DNA of 64,000 nucleotides from Burkholderia sp. BCC1644 (GCF_902833225.1 NZ_CADFEI010000006.1:62001-126000); one strand, 5' to 3'; shown: positions 16,421 to 26,213, counted from the first letter of the stretch. The notes: generated by a model from the sequence alone, not told the origin. A program made the numbers and translations.

Positions 16421-16437
16421 GTTTCGAAGAATGAAAC
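16421..16437. promoter_or_regulatory. degenerate 17-bp palindrome, middle copy
   Basis: GTTTCGAAGAATGAAAC, same length and central G as the two flanking sites; the outer GTTTC/GAAAC arms pair. Could be an auxiliary site for looping between the two promoters. Confidence 0.4.
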
Positions 16438-16543
16438 GAAGCCAATACCCACGGGATTTACAGGCTAATCTCAATGCGTAATGCCGGCATTGAAAAAAGC
16501 CCTTGACCGCAATTTTCTGCCGTTGTGAAATATTGATACGCCG

Positions 16544-16560
16544 TTTTAATGATTAAAACA
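16544..16560. promoter_or_regulatory. 17-bp palindromic operator, hutG side
   Basis: GTTTTAATGATTAAAAC, a perfect palindrome with central G, 46 bp before the deformylase ATG at 16606. The remainder of 16257-16605 is AT-rich, holds the two divergent promoters, and contains no gene. Confidence 0.65.
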
Positions 16561-16605
16561 AACGAACGAGACGCTTCGAGAAACTAGGTAAAGAACCTGA
16601 TCCCC

Positions 16606-17505
16606 ATGGTGACGTTTAATTGCAACAACGCGACCGCCGGCGCATCGCCCGCGTATTTCATCGCGCAGCCGACGGCACCCGCGCTGCCGATCGTCGTCGA
16701 TTCGCCGCACAGCGGCATCGCGTATCCGCCCGACTTCGCGACCGTCGCGCCGGACGACGCGATCCGCACGACGTGGGACGCCTACATCGATGAACTGTGG
16801 GCCGGCGCCCCCGCGCGCGGCGGCACGCTGCTCGCCGCGACGTTCCCGCGCGCCTACATCGATCCGAACCGCGCGGAAACCGACATCGACGAAACGCTGC
16901 TCGCCGAGCCGTGGCCCGCGCCGCTCGCACCTCAGCCGTACACGCAGCGCGGCATGGGGCTGATCCGGCGCGATGCACTGCCGGGCGTGCCGCTGTACGA
17001 CCGCAAGCTGTCGCTCGCGGAAGTGCGCCACCGGATCGACGCGTACTACCTGCCGTACCGCCGCGCGCTCGCCGGCATCGCCGAGCCGCTGCATGCCGCG
17101 CATCGCGCGCTGTGGCACATCGACTGCCACTCGATGAAGTCGCGCGGCAACGCGATGAACGTCGATGCGGGTGCGCTGCGGCCGGACGTCGTCGTCAGCG
17201 ACCGGCGCGGCACGACCGCCGACCCGGCCTTCACCGCATGGACCGCGCAATGGTTCGCCGACGCCGGCTATCGCGTGCAGATCAACGACCCGTACCAGGG
17301 CGGCGACCTGCTGACCGCGCTCGCCAACCCGGCGCGGCAGCGCCACAGCATCCAGATCGAATTCAACCGCGCGCTCTACATGGACGAAGCCGCGTTCGCG
17401 AAACACGCGGGCTTCGCCGCGCTGAAGCGCTCGGTCGACGCGTATCTCGACGCGCTCGCCGATTACGTCCGCGCACGCATCGCGCCGCAGGGAGATGCCG
17501 CATGA
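16606..17505 (+). CDS. hutG: N-formylglutamate deformylase/amidohydrolase
   Basis: 299 residues of the N-formylglutamate amidohydrolase family, which splits N-formyl-L-glutamate (last intermediate of the five-step histidine pathway) into formate and glutamate. Visible features: VVDSPHSGIAYPPDF near residue 30, RAYIDPNRAETDID, LWHIDCHSMKSRG with metal-binding His/Asp, and IQIEFNRALYMDE. No other hut gene is nearby, so this may be a peripheral module for uptake of formylglutamate or a related N-formyl amino acid. The stop overlaps the next start (ATGA). Confidence 0.88.
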   Translation: MVTFNCNNATAGASPAYFIAQPTAPALPIVVDSPHSGIAYPPDFATVAPDDAIRTTWDAYIDELWAGAPARGGTLLAATFPRAYIDPNRAETDIDETLLAEPWPAPLAPQPYTQRGMGLIRRDALPGVPLYDRKLSLAEVRHRIDAYYLPYRRALAGIAEPLHAAHRALWHIDCHSMKSRGNAMNVDAGALRPDVVVSDRRGTTADPAFTAWTAQWFADAGYRVQINDPYQGGDLLTALANPARQRHSIQIEFNRALYMDEAAFAKHAGFAALKRSVDAYLDALADYVRARIAPQGDAA

Positions 17506-18275
17506 CGACCTACATCGTCGACGCCGTCGACAGCGCGCTGAAGCTGCTGACCTACGTGGCCGAGCACCCGAACCTCGGCGTGACCGAACTCGCGTCGCAA
17601 CTCGGCATCAACAAGTCGCGCACGTACCGGATGCTGTGCACGCTCGAACTGCACCGCTTCGTCGTGCAGGACGCACGCACGTCCACCTATGCGCTCGGCC
17701 CGCAGGCGTTCGTGATCGGCGTGGCCGCGTCGCAGCAGAACGCGCTCGTGCGCGCCGCGCACCGGCACATGCTCGCGCTGAACCAGGCAATCAACGAAAC
17801 GATCGTGCTGCGCGTGCGCGAAGGGCTCGAATCGGTGTGCGTCGCGCGCTGCGAAACGACGCACGCGGTGCGCACCGTCGGCGCGGTCGGCAACCGCCGG
17901 CCGATCAACTTCGGCGCGTCGGGCAAGGTGCTGCTCGCGTTCGCGCCGGATGCCGTGCGCGACGAATATCTCGCGCAGCTGCGCCGCAACGGGCAGGCCG
18001 ACGATCCGGCGAAACTGGCCGGCGAACTCGACGCGGTCGCGCGCAAGGGCTACGCGGTCAGCAGCGGCGAGGTGACGCCCGGCGCGGTCGGGATCGCGGT
18101 GCCGGTGCGTGACCTGACGGGCGCGACGGTCGCGTCGGTGAGCGTGACGGGGCCAGAGGTGCGCGTGAGCCATGCCGACATTCCCGACTATCTCGAACGC
18201 CTGCAGGCGTGCAGCCTCGCCATTTCCGCCGAACTCGGCTACGTCCCGGCGCGCGCCGCGCTGCAACCGGCCTAA
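17502..18275 (+). CDS. IclR-family transcriptional regulator
   Basis: 257 residues. N-terminal winged helix-turn-helix (VDSALKLLTYVAEHPNLGVTEL, LGINKSRTYRMLCTLE) and the IclR effector domain (SGKVLLAFAPDAV, GYAVSSGEVTPGAVGIAVPV). Start overlaps hutG by 4 bp with GGAG upstream, so it is translated from the hutG message. Its expected targets are the 17-bp palindromes before hutG and the porin; IclR proteins typically bind short palindromes of this size. Confidence 0.88.
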   Translation: MTTYIVDAVDSALKLLTYVAEHPNLGVTELASQLGINKSRTYRMLCTLELHRFVVQDARTSTYALGPQAFVIGVAASQQNALVRAAHRHMLALNQAINETIVLRVREGLESVCVARCETTHAVRTVGAVGNRRPINFGASGKVLLAFAPDAVRDEYLAQLRRNGQADDPAKLAGELDAVARKGYAVSSGEVTPGAVGIAVPVRDLTGATVASVSVTGPEVRVSHADIPDYLERLQACSLAISAELGYVPARAALQPA

Positions 18276-18304
18276 CGGCCCGCTTCTTCTTCGACGAGGA
18301 TCCG

Positions 18305-19810
18305 ATGTCCGCCTCTTCCCCGAATCCGGCCGGCGCGCCCGGCACCGACACCACCGCCCTCGCAGCCGACAATCCGGCGGCCGGCGGTCCGGCAGCGACC
18401 GCCGCTCATGCGCCGCATCCGCACGGCAAGATGCTGCACCCCGTCGTGATGATGCTGTGGGTGCTCGCCGCCGCGATCGCGCTCACGTGGCTCGTCGACT
18501 CCGGCCAGTTCGCCCGCGACGGCCGGCTCGTCGTGCCGGGCACCTATCACGTGGTGCCGAAGACGACTGCACTCACGACGCTCGTCGCGCCGGCCGTCAG
18601 CCGCAGCACGCCCACGCAGGCCATGCCGGCGAGCCTCGTCTCCGCGTTCGTCGTGGTGCCGCAGGGGCTGCTGAAGAACGCGCCGCTGATCGTGATGGTG
18701 ATGTTCGTCGGCGGGATGTTCGGCGTGATGCGCCGCACGGGCGTCGTCGATGCGGGCATCGACCGGCTGCTGCAGCTTACCGGCAACAACGCGTATCTGC
18801 TCACGCCGATGCTGATGATCCTGATCGGGCTCGGCAGCACGCTGCTCGGCTTCATCTCCGAGTATCTCGTGATCATTCCGATGGTCGTCGTGATCGCCCG
18901 GCGCCTGGGGCTCTCCGACCTGTTCGCGGTCGCGCTCGTCGCGCTCGCCGCGAAGATCGGCTATATCGCGTCGGTCACCAACCCGCTCGCGCTCGCCGTC
19001 GCGCAGCCGCTCGTCGGCGTGCCGCTGTTCAGCGGCGTCGCGTTGCGCGCGGCCGTATTCGTCGTATTCCTGACGATCGGCATCCTGTACCTGCTGCGCT
19101 ACGTGCGCAATACCGGCTACCGGGCCGGGCAGACCGCCATCGGCCACGCCGCGCACGCGGCCGCGAAGCTGTCGTTGCGTCACAAGGCCACGCTGCTCGT
19201 GTTCGCCGCGGCCGTCGCGATGCTGATCTACGGCACACGCGAACTGAAATGGGGCAACGTCGAACTCGCGGCGTTCTACGCGGCCGTGAGCATCGCGACG
19301 GCCGTCATCGGCCGGCTCGATTCGCGCAGCGCGGCCGATGCGTTCGTCGACGGGATGAAGAACATGATGCTCGCCGCGCTGCTGATGGGGCTCGCCGCAT
19401 CGGTCGAGCTGCTGCTGCAGAACAGCCTCGTGCTCGACACGCTGATCAACTTCTTCACGCGGCTCGCCGACGGGCAATCACCGGTGTGGGTCGCGAACGG
19501 GCTGATGGGCGTGCAGATGGTGCTCGACGTGTTCATTCCGTCGGTGTCGGGCAAGGCCGCGGTGAGCATGCCGATCATCGGGCCGATCGCGCAGCTGTCC
19601 GGCGTGAGCGGGCAAACGTCGGTGCTCGCGTTCGTGCTCGGCGGCGGACTGACGAACCTCGTCACGCCGACGTCCGGGATGCTGCTCGCGTATCTGGCAA
19701 CGGCACGCGTCGACTTCGGCGCGTGGATCCGCTTCGTGCTGCCGCTGTTCCTGACGCTGCTCGCGTTGTCGTGCGTCGTGCTGACGTTCGCGGTGTGGAT
19801 CGGGTATTGA
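18305..19810 (+). CDS. YfcC/C4-dicarboxylate-carrier-type permease
   Basis: 501 residues with a Gly/Ala/Pro-rich cytoplasmic N-terminus (~40 residues) and about 11-12 membrane helices. Signature stretches such as PLIVMVMFVGGMFGVMRRTG, IPSVSGKAAVSMPIIGPIA and GGLTNLVTPTSGML fit the YfcC/DcuC-like carrier family. It lies 29 bp after the IclR gene and probably imports the substrate of the deformylase (N-formylglutamate or a similar acid); this link is inferred from the operon only. Confidence 0.82.
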   Translation: MSASSPNPAGAPGTDTTALAADNPAAGGPAATAAHAPHPHGKMLHPVVMMLWVLAAAIALTWLVDSGQFARDGRLVVPGTYHVVPKTTALTTLVAPAVSRSTPTQAMPASLVSAFVVVPQGLLKNAPLIVMVMFVGGMFGVMRRTGVVDAGIDRLLQLTGNNAYLLTPMLMILIGLGSTLLGFISEYLVIIPMVVVIARRLGLSDLFAVALVALAAKIGYIASVTNPLALAVAQPLVGVPLFSGVALRAAVFVVFLTIGILYLLRYVRNTGYRAGQTAIGHAAHAAAKLSLRHKATLLVFAAAVAMLIYGTRELKWGNVELAAFYAAVSIATAVIGRLDSRSAADAFVDGMKNMMLAALLMGLAASVELLLQNSLVLDTLINFFTRLADGQSPVWVANGLMGVQMVLDVFIPSVSGKAAVSMPIIGPIAQLSGVSGQTSVLAFVLGGGLTNLVTPTSGMLLAYLATARVDFGAWIRFVLPLFLTLLALSCVVLTFAVWIGY

Positions 19811-19928
19811 GGTTCGCGGCAGGTACTGCGAAACGCGCGTGCGCTCGGCGGTGCGCCGAACATGACGCCGTCCGGTCTCGATGGCGGCGGCGAGCATCGC
19901 CACCCGTTGCCGCCACCGGAAGCGCCGT

Positions 19929-21437
19929 TCAAGCCACCGCCACCGCCCCACCGAACGCCCGCTCGTCGATCGCCTCGGCGAGCGTCGCGAACGCGGTCGC
20001 GATCTCGTCCTCCGGCACGCACGCATAACCGAGCAGCAGCCCCGACGCCGCGCGCTCGCGATCCGCGTAGTAACCGGACAGCGGCCGCACGACGATATTG
20101 CGTTCGAGCGCAGCCTGCGCGACCACGCGATCGTCGACGCCTTCCGGCAATTGCGTGACCAGATGCAGCCCTGCGTCGCTGCCGAGCGCCTGCAGCGTGT
20201 CGCCGTAGCGGCGCGCGACCGCGTCGAGCAGCACCTCGCGGCGCTGCCCGTACAGCGTGCGCATCTTGCGGATGTGCGACACGAAGTGCCCTTCCGCGAT
20301 GAATTCCGCGAGCACGGCCTGCTGCAGCAACTGCCCTTCGCGATACAGCTCGGCGCTCGCGGTCGCGAAGCTTTCCGCGAGCGGCTCGGGCGCGACGAGA
20401 TAGCCGACCCGCAGCCCCGGGAACAGCGTCTTGCCGAAACTGCCGACGTAGATCACCTGCCCGGCCGTATCGAGACCCTGCAGCGACGCGAGCGGCCGGC
20501 TGCCGTAGCGGAATTCGCTGTCGTAGTCGTCCTCGATGATCCAGCAACCGTGCTGGCGCGCGTATTCGAGCAGCATCCGCCGCCGTGCGAGGCTCATCAC
20601 CATCCCGAGCGGATACTGGTGCGACGGCGTGACGAGCATCAGCTTCGGTGGTTCGGCGAGATCGGCGGCCGACGGCGCAATGCCTTCCTCGTCGACCGGA
20701 ATCGGCCGCGTGGTCAGCCCCGACACGTTCAGCACGCTGCGTACGCCCCAGTAGCACGGGTCCTCGGTCCAGATCGCGTCGCCCGGATCGGTCAGCAGCC
20801 GCACCGCGAGGTCGATCGACTGGTGGATGCCGGTCGTGATCACGATCTGCTCGGGCGTGCAGCGCACCGAGCGCGACGTGCGCAGGTAGTCGGCCAGCGC
20901 CTCGCGCAGCAGCGCGAGCCCGCCGCCCGGCGCATAGGTCAGCAGGTCCGGGCGCAGACGCCGCCAGTACTTGTTGTGCAGTCGCGTCCACACGCGCGCC
21001 GGAAATCGCGACACATCGGGCACGCCCGGCATGAACGCGCCGCCCTGGCGCTTCGATACGCCTGCGCCTTCGACGAGCCGCGTGCCGCGCGCGGACAGCC
21101 GCCGCGCGGACGTCGTCACGATGGCCGGGCCCGCGGCCGCGTCGGGCGTTGCGCCGACGATCTCGTCCGGCGCGCTGTCGGCGACGAAGGTGCCGCGGCC
21201 GGTCGCCGAGTTCACATAACCTTCGAGCGCAAGCTGTTCGTAAACCTGCGTGACCGTGTTGCGCGCGATCCCGAGCTCGGCGGCCAGTAGCCGCGACGAC
21301 GGCACACGCGTGCCGGCCGGCAGTTCGCGCGACAGGATCGCCTGTTGCAGCAGCCGGTGAAGCTGCCGGTAGATCGGCTGTTCGCCGCCGCGCACGAGGC
21401 GCTGCGCCAGCCAGTCCGACAACACGCTCGCGCGCAT
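19929..21437 (-). CDS. gabR: MocR/GabR-type regulator (GntR DNA-binding domain fused to aminotransferase domain)
   Basis: 502 residues from MRASVLSDWL (AGGAG upstream). GntR winged helix at residues ~20-85 (GTRVPSSRLLAAELGIARNT) followed by a class-I aminotransferase domain with the PLP lysine K336 (VGSFGKTLFPGLRVGY). GabR proteins use PLP and GABA as effectors to activate gabT/gabD. It is divergent from gabT, matching that role. Some 16 extra codons upstream are open but lack a ribosome binding site. Confidence 0.88.
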   Translation of the reverse strand: MRASVLSDWLAQRLVRGGEQPIYRQLHRLLQQAILSRELPAGTRVPSSRLLAAELGIARNTVTQVYEQLALEGYVNSATGRGTFVADSAPDEIVGATPDAAAGPAIVTTSARRLSARGTRLVEGAGVSKRQGGAFMPGVPDVSRFPARVWTRLHNKYWRRLRPDLLTYAPGGGLALLREALADYLRTSRSVRCTPEQIVITTGIHQSIDLAVRLLTDPGDAIWTEDPCYWGVRSVLNVSGLTTRPIPVDEEGIAPSAADLAEPPKLMLVTPSHQYPLGMVMSLARRRMLLEYARQHGCWIIEDDYDSEFRYGSRPLASLQGLDTAGQVIYVGSFGKTLFPGLRVGYLVAPEPLAESFATASAELYREGQLLQQAVLAEFIAEGHFVSHIRKMRTLYGQRREVLLDAVARRYGDTLQALGSDAGLHLVTQLPEGVDDRVVAQAALERNIVVRPLSGYYADRERAASGLLLGYACVPEDEIATAFATLAEAIDERAFGGAVAVA

Positions 21438-21557
21438 GATTGGCTCCTGAATATTTATTGAAATGGCTCTGATTGCCAGAGCCAAATGTGATTATAGTCG
21501 CCTCCATGGGCTGCCAAGGCGCCCGATTTTCACCTCACCGGAAAGAACATCAAGGAG
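21438..21557. promoter_or_regulatory. gabR-gabT divergent control region
   Basis: Contains an inverted repeat at 21464-21484 (TGGCTCTG, five bases, CAGAGCCA) and a further direct copy of GGCTC at 21442-21446. TATAGT at 21493-21498 is a plausible gabT -10. MocR regulators usually bind spaced repeats, so the three GGCTC motifs are candidate GabR half-sites. Confidence 0.6.
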
Positions 21558-22847
21558 ATGACCGTGAAGAATGCCGACCTGCAGGCCCGCAAGAACGCCG
21601 CCACCCCGCGCGGCGTCGGCGTGATGTGCGATTTCTACGCAGCCCGCGCCGAGAACGCGGAACTGTGGGATGTCGAAGGCCGCCGCTTCATCGATTTCGC
21701 CGCCGGCATCGCGGTGCTGAACACGGGCCACCGCCACCCGAAGATCGTCAAGGCGATCTCGGACCAACTGAACAGCTTCACGCACACCGCTTACCAGATC
21801 GTCCCGTACGCGTCGTACGTCGAGCTGGCCGAGAAGATCAACGCCCGCGCGCCGGGCGACTTCCCGAAAAAGACCGCGTTCTTCACGACCGGCGCCGAAG
21901 CCGTCGAGAACGCGGTCAAGATCGCGCGTGCAGCGACCGGCCGTCCGGGCGTCATCGCGTTCTCGGGCGGCTTCCACGGCCGCACGATGATGGGCATGGC
22001 GCTGACCGGCAAGGTCGCCCCGTACAAGCTGAACTTCGGCCCGTTCCCGGGCGACGTCTTCCACGCTCCGTACCCGAACGCGCTGCACGGCGTGACGACG
22101 GCCGACTCGATCAAGGCGATCGAGATGCTGTTCAAGGCCGACATCGATCCGAAGCGCGTCGCCGCGATCATCTTCGAACCGGTCCAGGGCGAAGGCGGCT
22201 TCTACGCGGCGCCGGCCGAATTCGTGCGCGCGCTGCGCAAGATCTGTAACGAACACGGCATCCTGCTGATCGCCGACGAAGTGCAAACGGGCTTCGCGCG
22301 TACCGGCAAGCTGTTCGCGATGCAGCACTACGACGTGCTGGCCGACCTGATCACGATGGCGAAGAGCCTCGCAGGCGGCATGCCGCTGTCGGGCGTCGTC
22401 GGCCGTGCGGACGTGATGGACGCGGCGGCGCCGGGCGGCCTCGGCGGCACGTACGCGGGCAACCCGCTGGCCGTCGCGTCGGCGCACGCGGTGCTCGAAA
22501 TCATCGACGAAGAGAAGCTGTGCGAGCGCGCCACGCAACTCGGCGACGTGCTGAAGGCGAAGCTGAACGCGCTGCAGGCCGACGTGCCGCAGATCGCCGA
22601 CGTGCGCGGCCCGGGCGCGATGATCGCGGTCGAGTTCCTGAAGCCGGGTTCGGGCGAGCCGGATGCCGAGTTCACGAAGCGCGTGCAGACGCGTGCGCTC
22701 GAGCGCGGCCTGCTGCTGCTCGTGTGCGGCGTGTACTCGAACGTCGTGCGCTTCCTGTTCCCGCTGACGATTCCCGAGGCCGTGTTCAACGAAGCGCTCG
22801 TGATCCTCGAGGAAGTGCTGAAGGAAACGGTCGGCGTGCCGGCCTGA
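21558..22847 (+). CDS. gabT: 4-aminobutyrate aminotransferase
   Basis: 429 residues, class-III PLP aminotransferase. Transfers the amino group of GABA to 2-oxoglutarate giving succinate semialdehyde and glutamate. Motifs: FFTTGAEAVENAVKIAR, FSGGFHGRTMMGMALTGK, LLIADEVQTGFARTGK (D240 contacts the PLP nitrogen) and TMAKSLAGGMPLSG (Schiff-base K269). Full length; ATG preceded by AAGGAG. Divergent from gabR and followed by gabD, giving the complete two-step GABA route to succinate. Confidence 0.95.
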   Translation: MTVKNADLQARKNAATPRGVGVMCDFYAARAENAELWDVEGRRFIDFAAGIAVLNTGHRHPKIVKAISDQLNSFTHTAYQIVPYASYVELAEKINARAPGDFPKKTAFFTTGAEAVENAVKIARAATGRPGVIAFSGGFHGRTMMGMALTGKVAPYKLNFGPFPGDVFHAPYPNALHGVTTADSIKAIEMLFKADIDPKRVAAIIFEPVQGEGGFYAAPAEFVRALRKICNEHGILLIADEVQTGFARTGKLFAMQHYDVLADLITMAKSLAGGMPLSGVVGRADVMDAAAPGGLGGTYAGNPLAVASAHAVLEIIDEEKLCERATQLGDVLKAKLNALQADVPQIADVRGPGAMIAVEFLKPGSGEPDAEFTKRVQTRALERGLLLLVCGVYSNVVRFLFPLTIPEAVFNEALVILEEVLKETVGVPA

Positions 22848-22872
22848 GTTCCCGTCGACTCCAATTGAATGC

Positions 22873-22905
22873 GCCGCCGCCGTCTTCACGACGGCGGCGG
22901 CCGTT
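22873..22905 (+). terminator. attenuating hairpin between gabT and gabD
   Basis: Twelve-bp stem (GCCGCCGCCGTC with GACGGCGGCGGC, loop ttcac) followed by CGTTTT. It could partly end gabT transcription, so that gabD is expressed at a different level. Confidence 0.7.
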
Positions 22906-22936
22906 TTACCCGTCCTTTTCAAAGCAGGCGATTCAT

Positions 22937-24406
22937 ATGAGCACTGTTCAGGAAACCCTGGCACTGAAAGATCCGTCGCTGTTCCGCCAGCAGGCGTACG
23001 TCAACGGCGAATGGCAAGGCGCGACGAACGGCGAGACGTTCGAAGTCCGCAACCCGGCGACGGGCGGCCTGCTCGGCACCGTGCCGGCGATGGGCACGGC
23101 CGAGACGCGTCACGCGATCGACGCCGCGAACGCCGCATGGCCGGCGTGGCGCAAGAAGACCGCGAAGGAACGCGCGGTCATCCTGCGCAAGTGGCACGAC
23201 CTGATGATGGAAAACGCCGACGACCTCGCGCTGATCCTGACGACCGAGCAAGGCAAGTCGCTGGCCGAAGCGAAGGGCGAGATCGGCTACGCGGCATCGT
23301 TCCTCGAGTGGTTCGCTGAAGAAGGCAAGCGCGTATACGGCGACACGATCCCGACGCCGGCGAGCGACAAGCGCATCGTCGTGACGAAGGAAGCGATCGG
23401 TGTGTGCGCGGCGATCACGCCGTGGAACTTCCCGGCGGCGATGATCACGCGCAAGGTCGGCCCGGCCCTCGCGGCAGGCTGCCCGATCGTCGTGAAGCCG
23501 GCCGAGGCCACGCCGTTCTCCGCACTCGCGATGGCCGTGCTGGCCGAGCGCGCGGGCGTGCCGGCCGGCGTGTTCAGCGTCGTCACGGGCGACCCGAAGG
23601 CGATCGGCGGTGAAATGACGTCGAACCCGATCGTGCGCAAGCTGTCGTTCACCGGCTCGACGCCGGTCGGCCGCCTGCTGATGTCGCAATGCGCTGCGAC
23701 GGTCAAGAAGGTATCGCTGGAGCTGGGCGGCAACGCGCCGTTCATCGTGTTCGACGACGCCGATCTCGACGCGGCCGTGCAGGGCGCGATCGCGTCGAAG
23801 TACCGCAACAGCGGCCAGACGTGCGTGTGCACGAACCGCTTCTACGTGCATGAAGCCGTGTACGACCAGTTCGCGCAGAAGCTCGCGGCGGCAGTCGGCC
23901 AGCTGAAGGTCGGCCGCGGCACGGAGCCGGGCGTCACGCAGGGCCCGCTGATCAACGAAGCGGCCGTGCTGAAGGTCGAGGCGCACATCGAGGACGCGCT
24001 CGCGAAGGGTGCGACCGTCGTGACGGGCGGCAAGCGCCACGCGCTCGGCCACGGCTTCTTCGAGCCGACCGTGCTGACGGGCGTCACGCCGGCGATGAAG
24101 GTCGCGAAGGAAGAGACGTTCGGGCCGCTCGCGCCGCTGTTCAAGTTCAGCAGCGACGACGAGGTGATCGGCCTCGCGAACGACACCGAATTCGGCCTGG
24201 CCGCGTACTTCTTCAGCCGCGACATCGGCCGCGTGTGGAAGGTTGCGGAAGCGCTCGAATACGGGATGGTCGGCGTGAACACGGGCCTGATCTCGAACGA
24301 AGTCGCGCCGTTCGGTGGCGTGAAGCAATCGGGCCTCGGCCGCGAGGGCTCGCACTACGGCATCGACGACTACGTCGTGATCAAGTACCTCTGCCTCGCC
24401 GTCTGA
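22937..24406 (+). CDS. gabD: succinate-semialdehyde dehydrogenase (NADP+)
   Basis: 489 residues of the aldehyde dehydrogenase superfamily. Oxidises succinate semialdehyde from GabT to succinate. ITPWNFPAAMITRK and KPAEATPFSA form the cofactor site, E262 (LELGGNAPFIV) is the general base and C296 (SGQTCVCTNRF) the nucleophile, with the adjacent C298 that in GabD proteins can form a redox disulphide. C-terminal FGGVKQSGLGREGSHYGIDDY is typical of GabD. Confidence 0.95.
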   Translation: MSTVQETLALKDPSLFRQQAYVNGEWQGATNGETFEVRNPATGGLLGTVPAMGTAETRHAIDAANAAWPAWRKKTAKERAVILRKWHDLMMENADDLALILTTEQGKSLAEAKGEIGYAASFLEWFAEEGKRVYGDTIPTPASDKRIVVTKEAIGVCAAITPWNFPAAMITRKVGPALAAGCPIVVKPAEATPFSALAMAVLAERAGVPAGVFSVVTGDPKAIGGEMTSNPIVRKLSFTGSTPVGRLLMSQCAATVKKVSLELGGNAPFIVFDDADLDAAVQGAIASKYRNSGQTCVCTNRFYVHEAVYDQFAQKLAAAVGQLKVGRGTEPGVTQGPLINEAAVLKVEAHIEDALAKGATVVTGGKRHALGHGFFEPTVLTGVTPAMKVAKEETFGPLAPLFKFSSDDEVIGLANDTEFGLAAYFFSRDIGRVWKVAEALEYGMVGVNTGLISNEVAPFGGVKQSGLGREGSHYGIDDYVVIKYLCLAV

Positions 24407-24410
24407 CGGT

Positions 24411-24442
24411 TCAGGGCCTGCCGCTTCGGCGGCAGGCCCTGA
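24411..24442 (+). terminator. hairpin after gabD
   Basis: Fourteen-bp perfect stem (TCAGGGCCTGCCGC with GCGGCAGGCCCTGA) closed by a TTCG tetraloop, beginning 5 bp after the stop codon. No T-tract, but this stable UUCG hairpin probably marks the transcript end. Confidence 0.65.
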
Positions 24443-24522
24443 CCGCCCGGCCGGAACCGGGCGGTCCGACGCGGGCCGGCGTCCCTCTCCGTCGTGCCCG
24501 CGTCACTTCTCTCCCCCCCGGA

Positions 24523-26067
24523 TCACCGAAACACGTTCACCGCATCCACCAGCCGCGTCGCCTGCTGCTTCAGGCTCTCCGACGCCGCCGTGCTCTGCTC
24601 GACGAGCGCCGCATTCTGCTGCGTGATGTTGTCCAGATGCACGACCGCCTGGTCGACCTGCGCCACACCCGTGCTCTGCTCGGCCGTCGACGAGCTGATC
24701 TCCGCGATCAAATCCGACACGCGCTGTACCTGCGTGACGATATCCTCCATCGTCTTGCCCGCGCCATCGACGATCCGCGCGCCCGACTCCACGCGCTCGA
24801 CGCTCGCGCCGATCAGCGTCTTGATCTCCTTCGCCGCGTTCGCGCTGCGCTGCGCGAGCGCCCGTACCTCACCGGCAACCACCGCGAAGCCGCGCCCCTG
24901 ATCGCCAGCCCGCGCCGCCTCCACGGCCGCGTTCAGCGCAAGGATGTTGGTCTGGAACGCGATGCCGTCGATCACGCCGATGATGTCCGAGATCTTCCGC
25001 GAGCTGGCGGTGATGTCGTTCATCGTCGTCACGACTTCGCTCACTGCCCGCCCACCGCGCCCGGCCGCTTCACTCGCGGAAACCGACAGCTGATTCGCCT
25101 GCAGCGCCGTCTCCGCATTGCTCGACACGGTCGCCGTCATCTCGGCCATCGACGCGGCCGTCTGCTGCACGCTCGACGATGCCTGTTCGGTGCGCGCGCT
25201 CAGGTCGTTGTTGCCCTGCGCGATCTCGTTGCTCGCGCGCTGCACGTTCAGCACCTGTTCGCTGACGTCGTCGACGAGCCAGCGGAACATCAGCCCGAGC
25301 TGGTTGATCGTGCGCAGCGTCATGCCGATCTCGTCGACGCGATTCATACGCACGCTGCTACGGCTCTCGCCGGTCGCAACGCGCAGCGCCTCGTCGCGCA
25401 ACTGTCGAAGCGGCTGCACGATCTGCGCGTCGAGCCACCAGCCGGCGGCCACCGTCACGCCGACCGCCGCGCCGGCAAACACGGCCAGTGCGCCGCCGGT
25501 CAGCCCGCATGCCCAGCCCGCGCCGACGACGGCCGGCGCCAGCACACACAGCGTCGAATGCACGCGCGCACGCACCGACATCGTCTGGAACAGCGACGCG
25601 ACACGCATCACGCCCGTGCGGACGATCAACCCCTTGTGGAAGCGGCGATTGCCGGCCTTGTCTTCGCGGAAATCGCGATACAGCGCCTCCGCGGCCGCGA
25701 TCTCGTCACGCGTCGCCTTCGTGCGCACCGACATATAGCCTTTCGGCTGGCCGTTGCGCATCACCGGAATCGCGTTCGCGCGCACCCAGTAGTGGTCGCC
25801 GTTCTTGCGGCGGTTCTTCACGAGCGCGGTCCACGGCTCGCCGCCCTTGAGCGTCGCCCACATGTCGGCGAATGCCTCCTTCGGCATGTCCGGGTGGCGC
25901 ACGACGTTGTGCGGCTGACCTTCGATCTCCTCGGGAGAAAATCCGCTGACCTGGATGAATGCCGCGTTTGCGTACGTGATGTAGCTGTCGGCATCGGTCG
26001 TCGACATCAGCGTCGCGTCATCGGGAAAATCGAATTCGCGTTGCGTGACGGGCTGGTTGTTGCGCAT
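24523..26067 (-). CDS. aer: Aer-like methyl-accepting chemotaxis receptor, copy 1
   Basis: 514 residues from [15 protein letters not shown] domain at ~25-120 ([41 protein letters not shown]) as in the FAD-binding aerotaxis sensor Aer, a hydrophobic segment near 180-220, a HAMP-like region, then the cytoplasmic signalling domain with the conserved hairpin tip ([20 protein letters not shown]). No periplasmic ligand domain, so it probably senses redox or energy state. Last residues VNVFR; no CheR-docking pentapeptide. Paralogous to the next gene upstream. Confidence 0.88.
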   Translation of the reverse strand: MRNNQPVTQREFDFPDDATLMSTTDADSYITYANAAFIQVSGFSPEEIEGQPHNVVRHPDMPKEAFADMWATLKGGEPWTALVKNRRKNGDHYWVRANAIPVMRNGQPKGYMSVRTKATRDEIAAAEALYRDFREDKAGNRRFHKGLIVRTGVMRVASLFQTMSVRARVHSTLCVLAPAVVGAGWACGLTGGALAVFAGAAVGVTVAAGWWLDAQIVQPLRQLRDEALRVATGESRSSVRMNRVDEIGMTLRTINQLGLMFRWLVDDVSEQVLNVQRASNEIAQGNNDLSARTEQASSSVQQTAASMAEMTATVSSNAETALQANQLSVSASEAAGRGGRAVSEVVTTMNDITASSRKISDIIGVIDGIAFQTNILALNAAVEAARAGDQGRGFAVVAGEVRALAQRSANAAKEIKTLIGASVERVESGARIVDGAGKTMEDIVTQVQRVSDLIAEISSSTAEQSTGVAQVDQAVVHLDNITQQNAALVEQSTAASESLKQQATRLVDAVNVFR

Positions 26068-26167
26068 GGTGAGGAGCTCCGGGTAACGGATCTTGCGTCC
26101 GCTTGTCGATTGATTCGAGGCCCGCGCATGTCGGTCGATCCGCATGCGCGCTGGCCTGGCTCCTGCG

Positions 26168-26194
26168 CTTTCGGCAAATTTTACGAAAACATTA
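26168..26194 (-). promoter_or_regulatory. sigma-28 (FliA) type promoter of aer copy 1
   Basis: Minus strand TAATGTTT, 11 bp, GCCGAAAG, close to the flagellar consensus TAAAGTTT-N11-GCCGATAA. It lies ~100 bp before the start codon. Confidence 0.7.
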
Positions 26195-26213
26195 TGGTGT
26201 ATTCGGGAAAATA

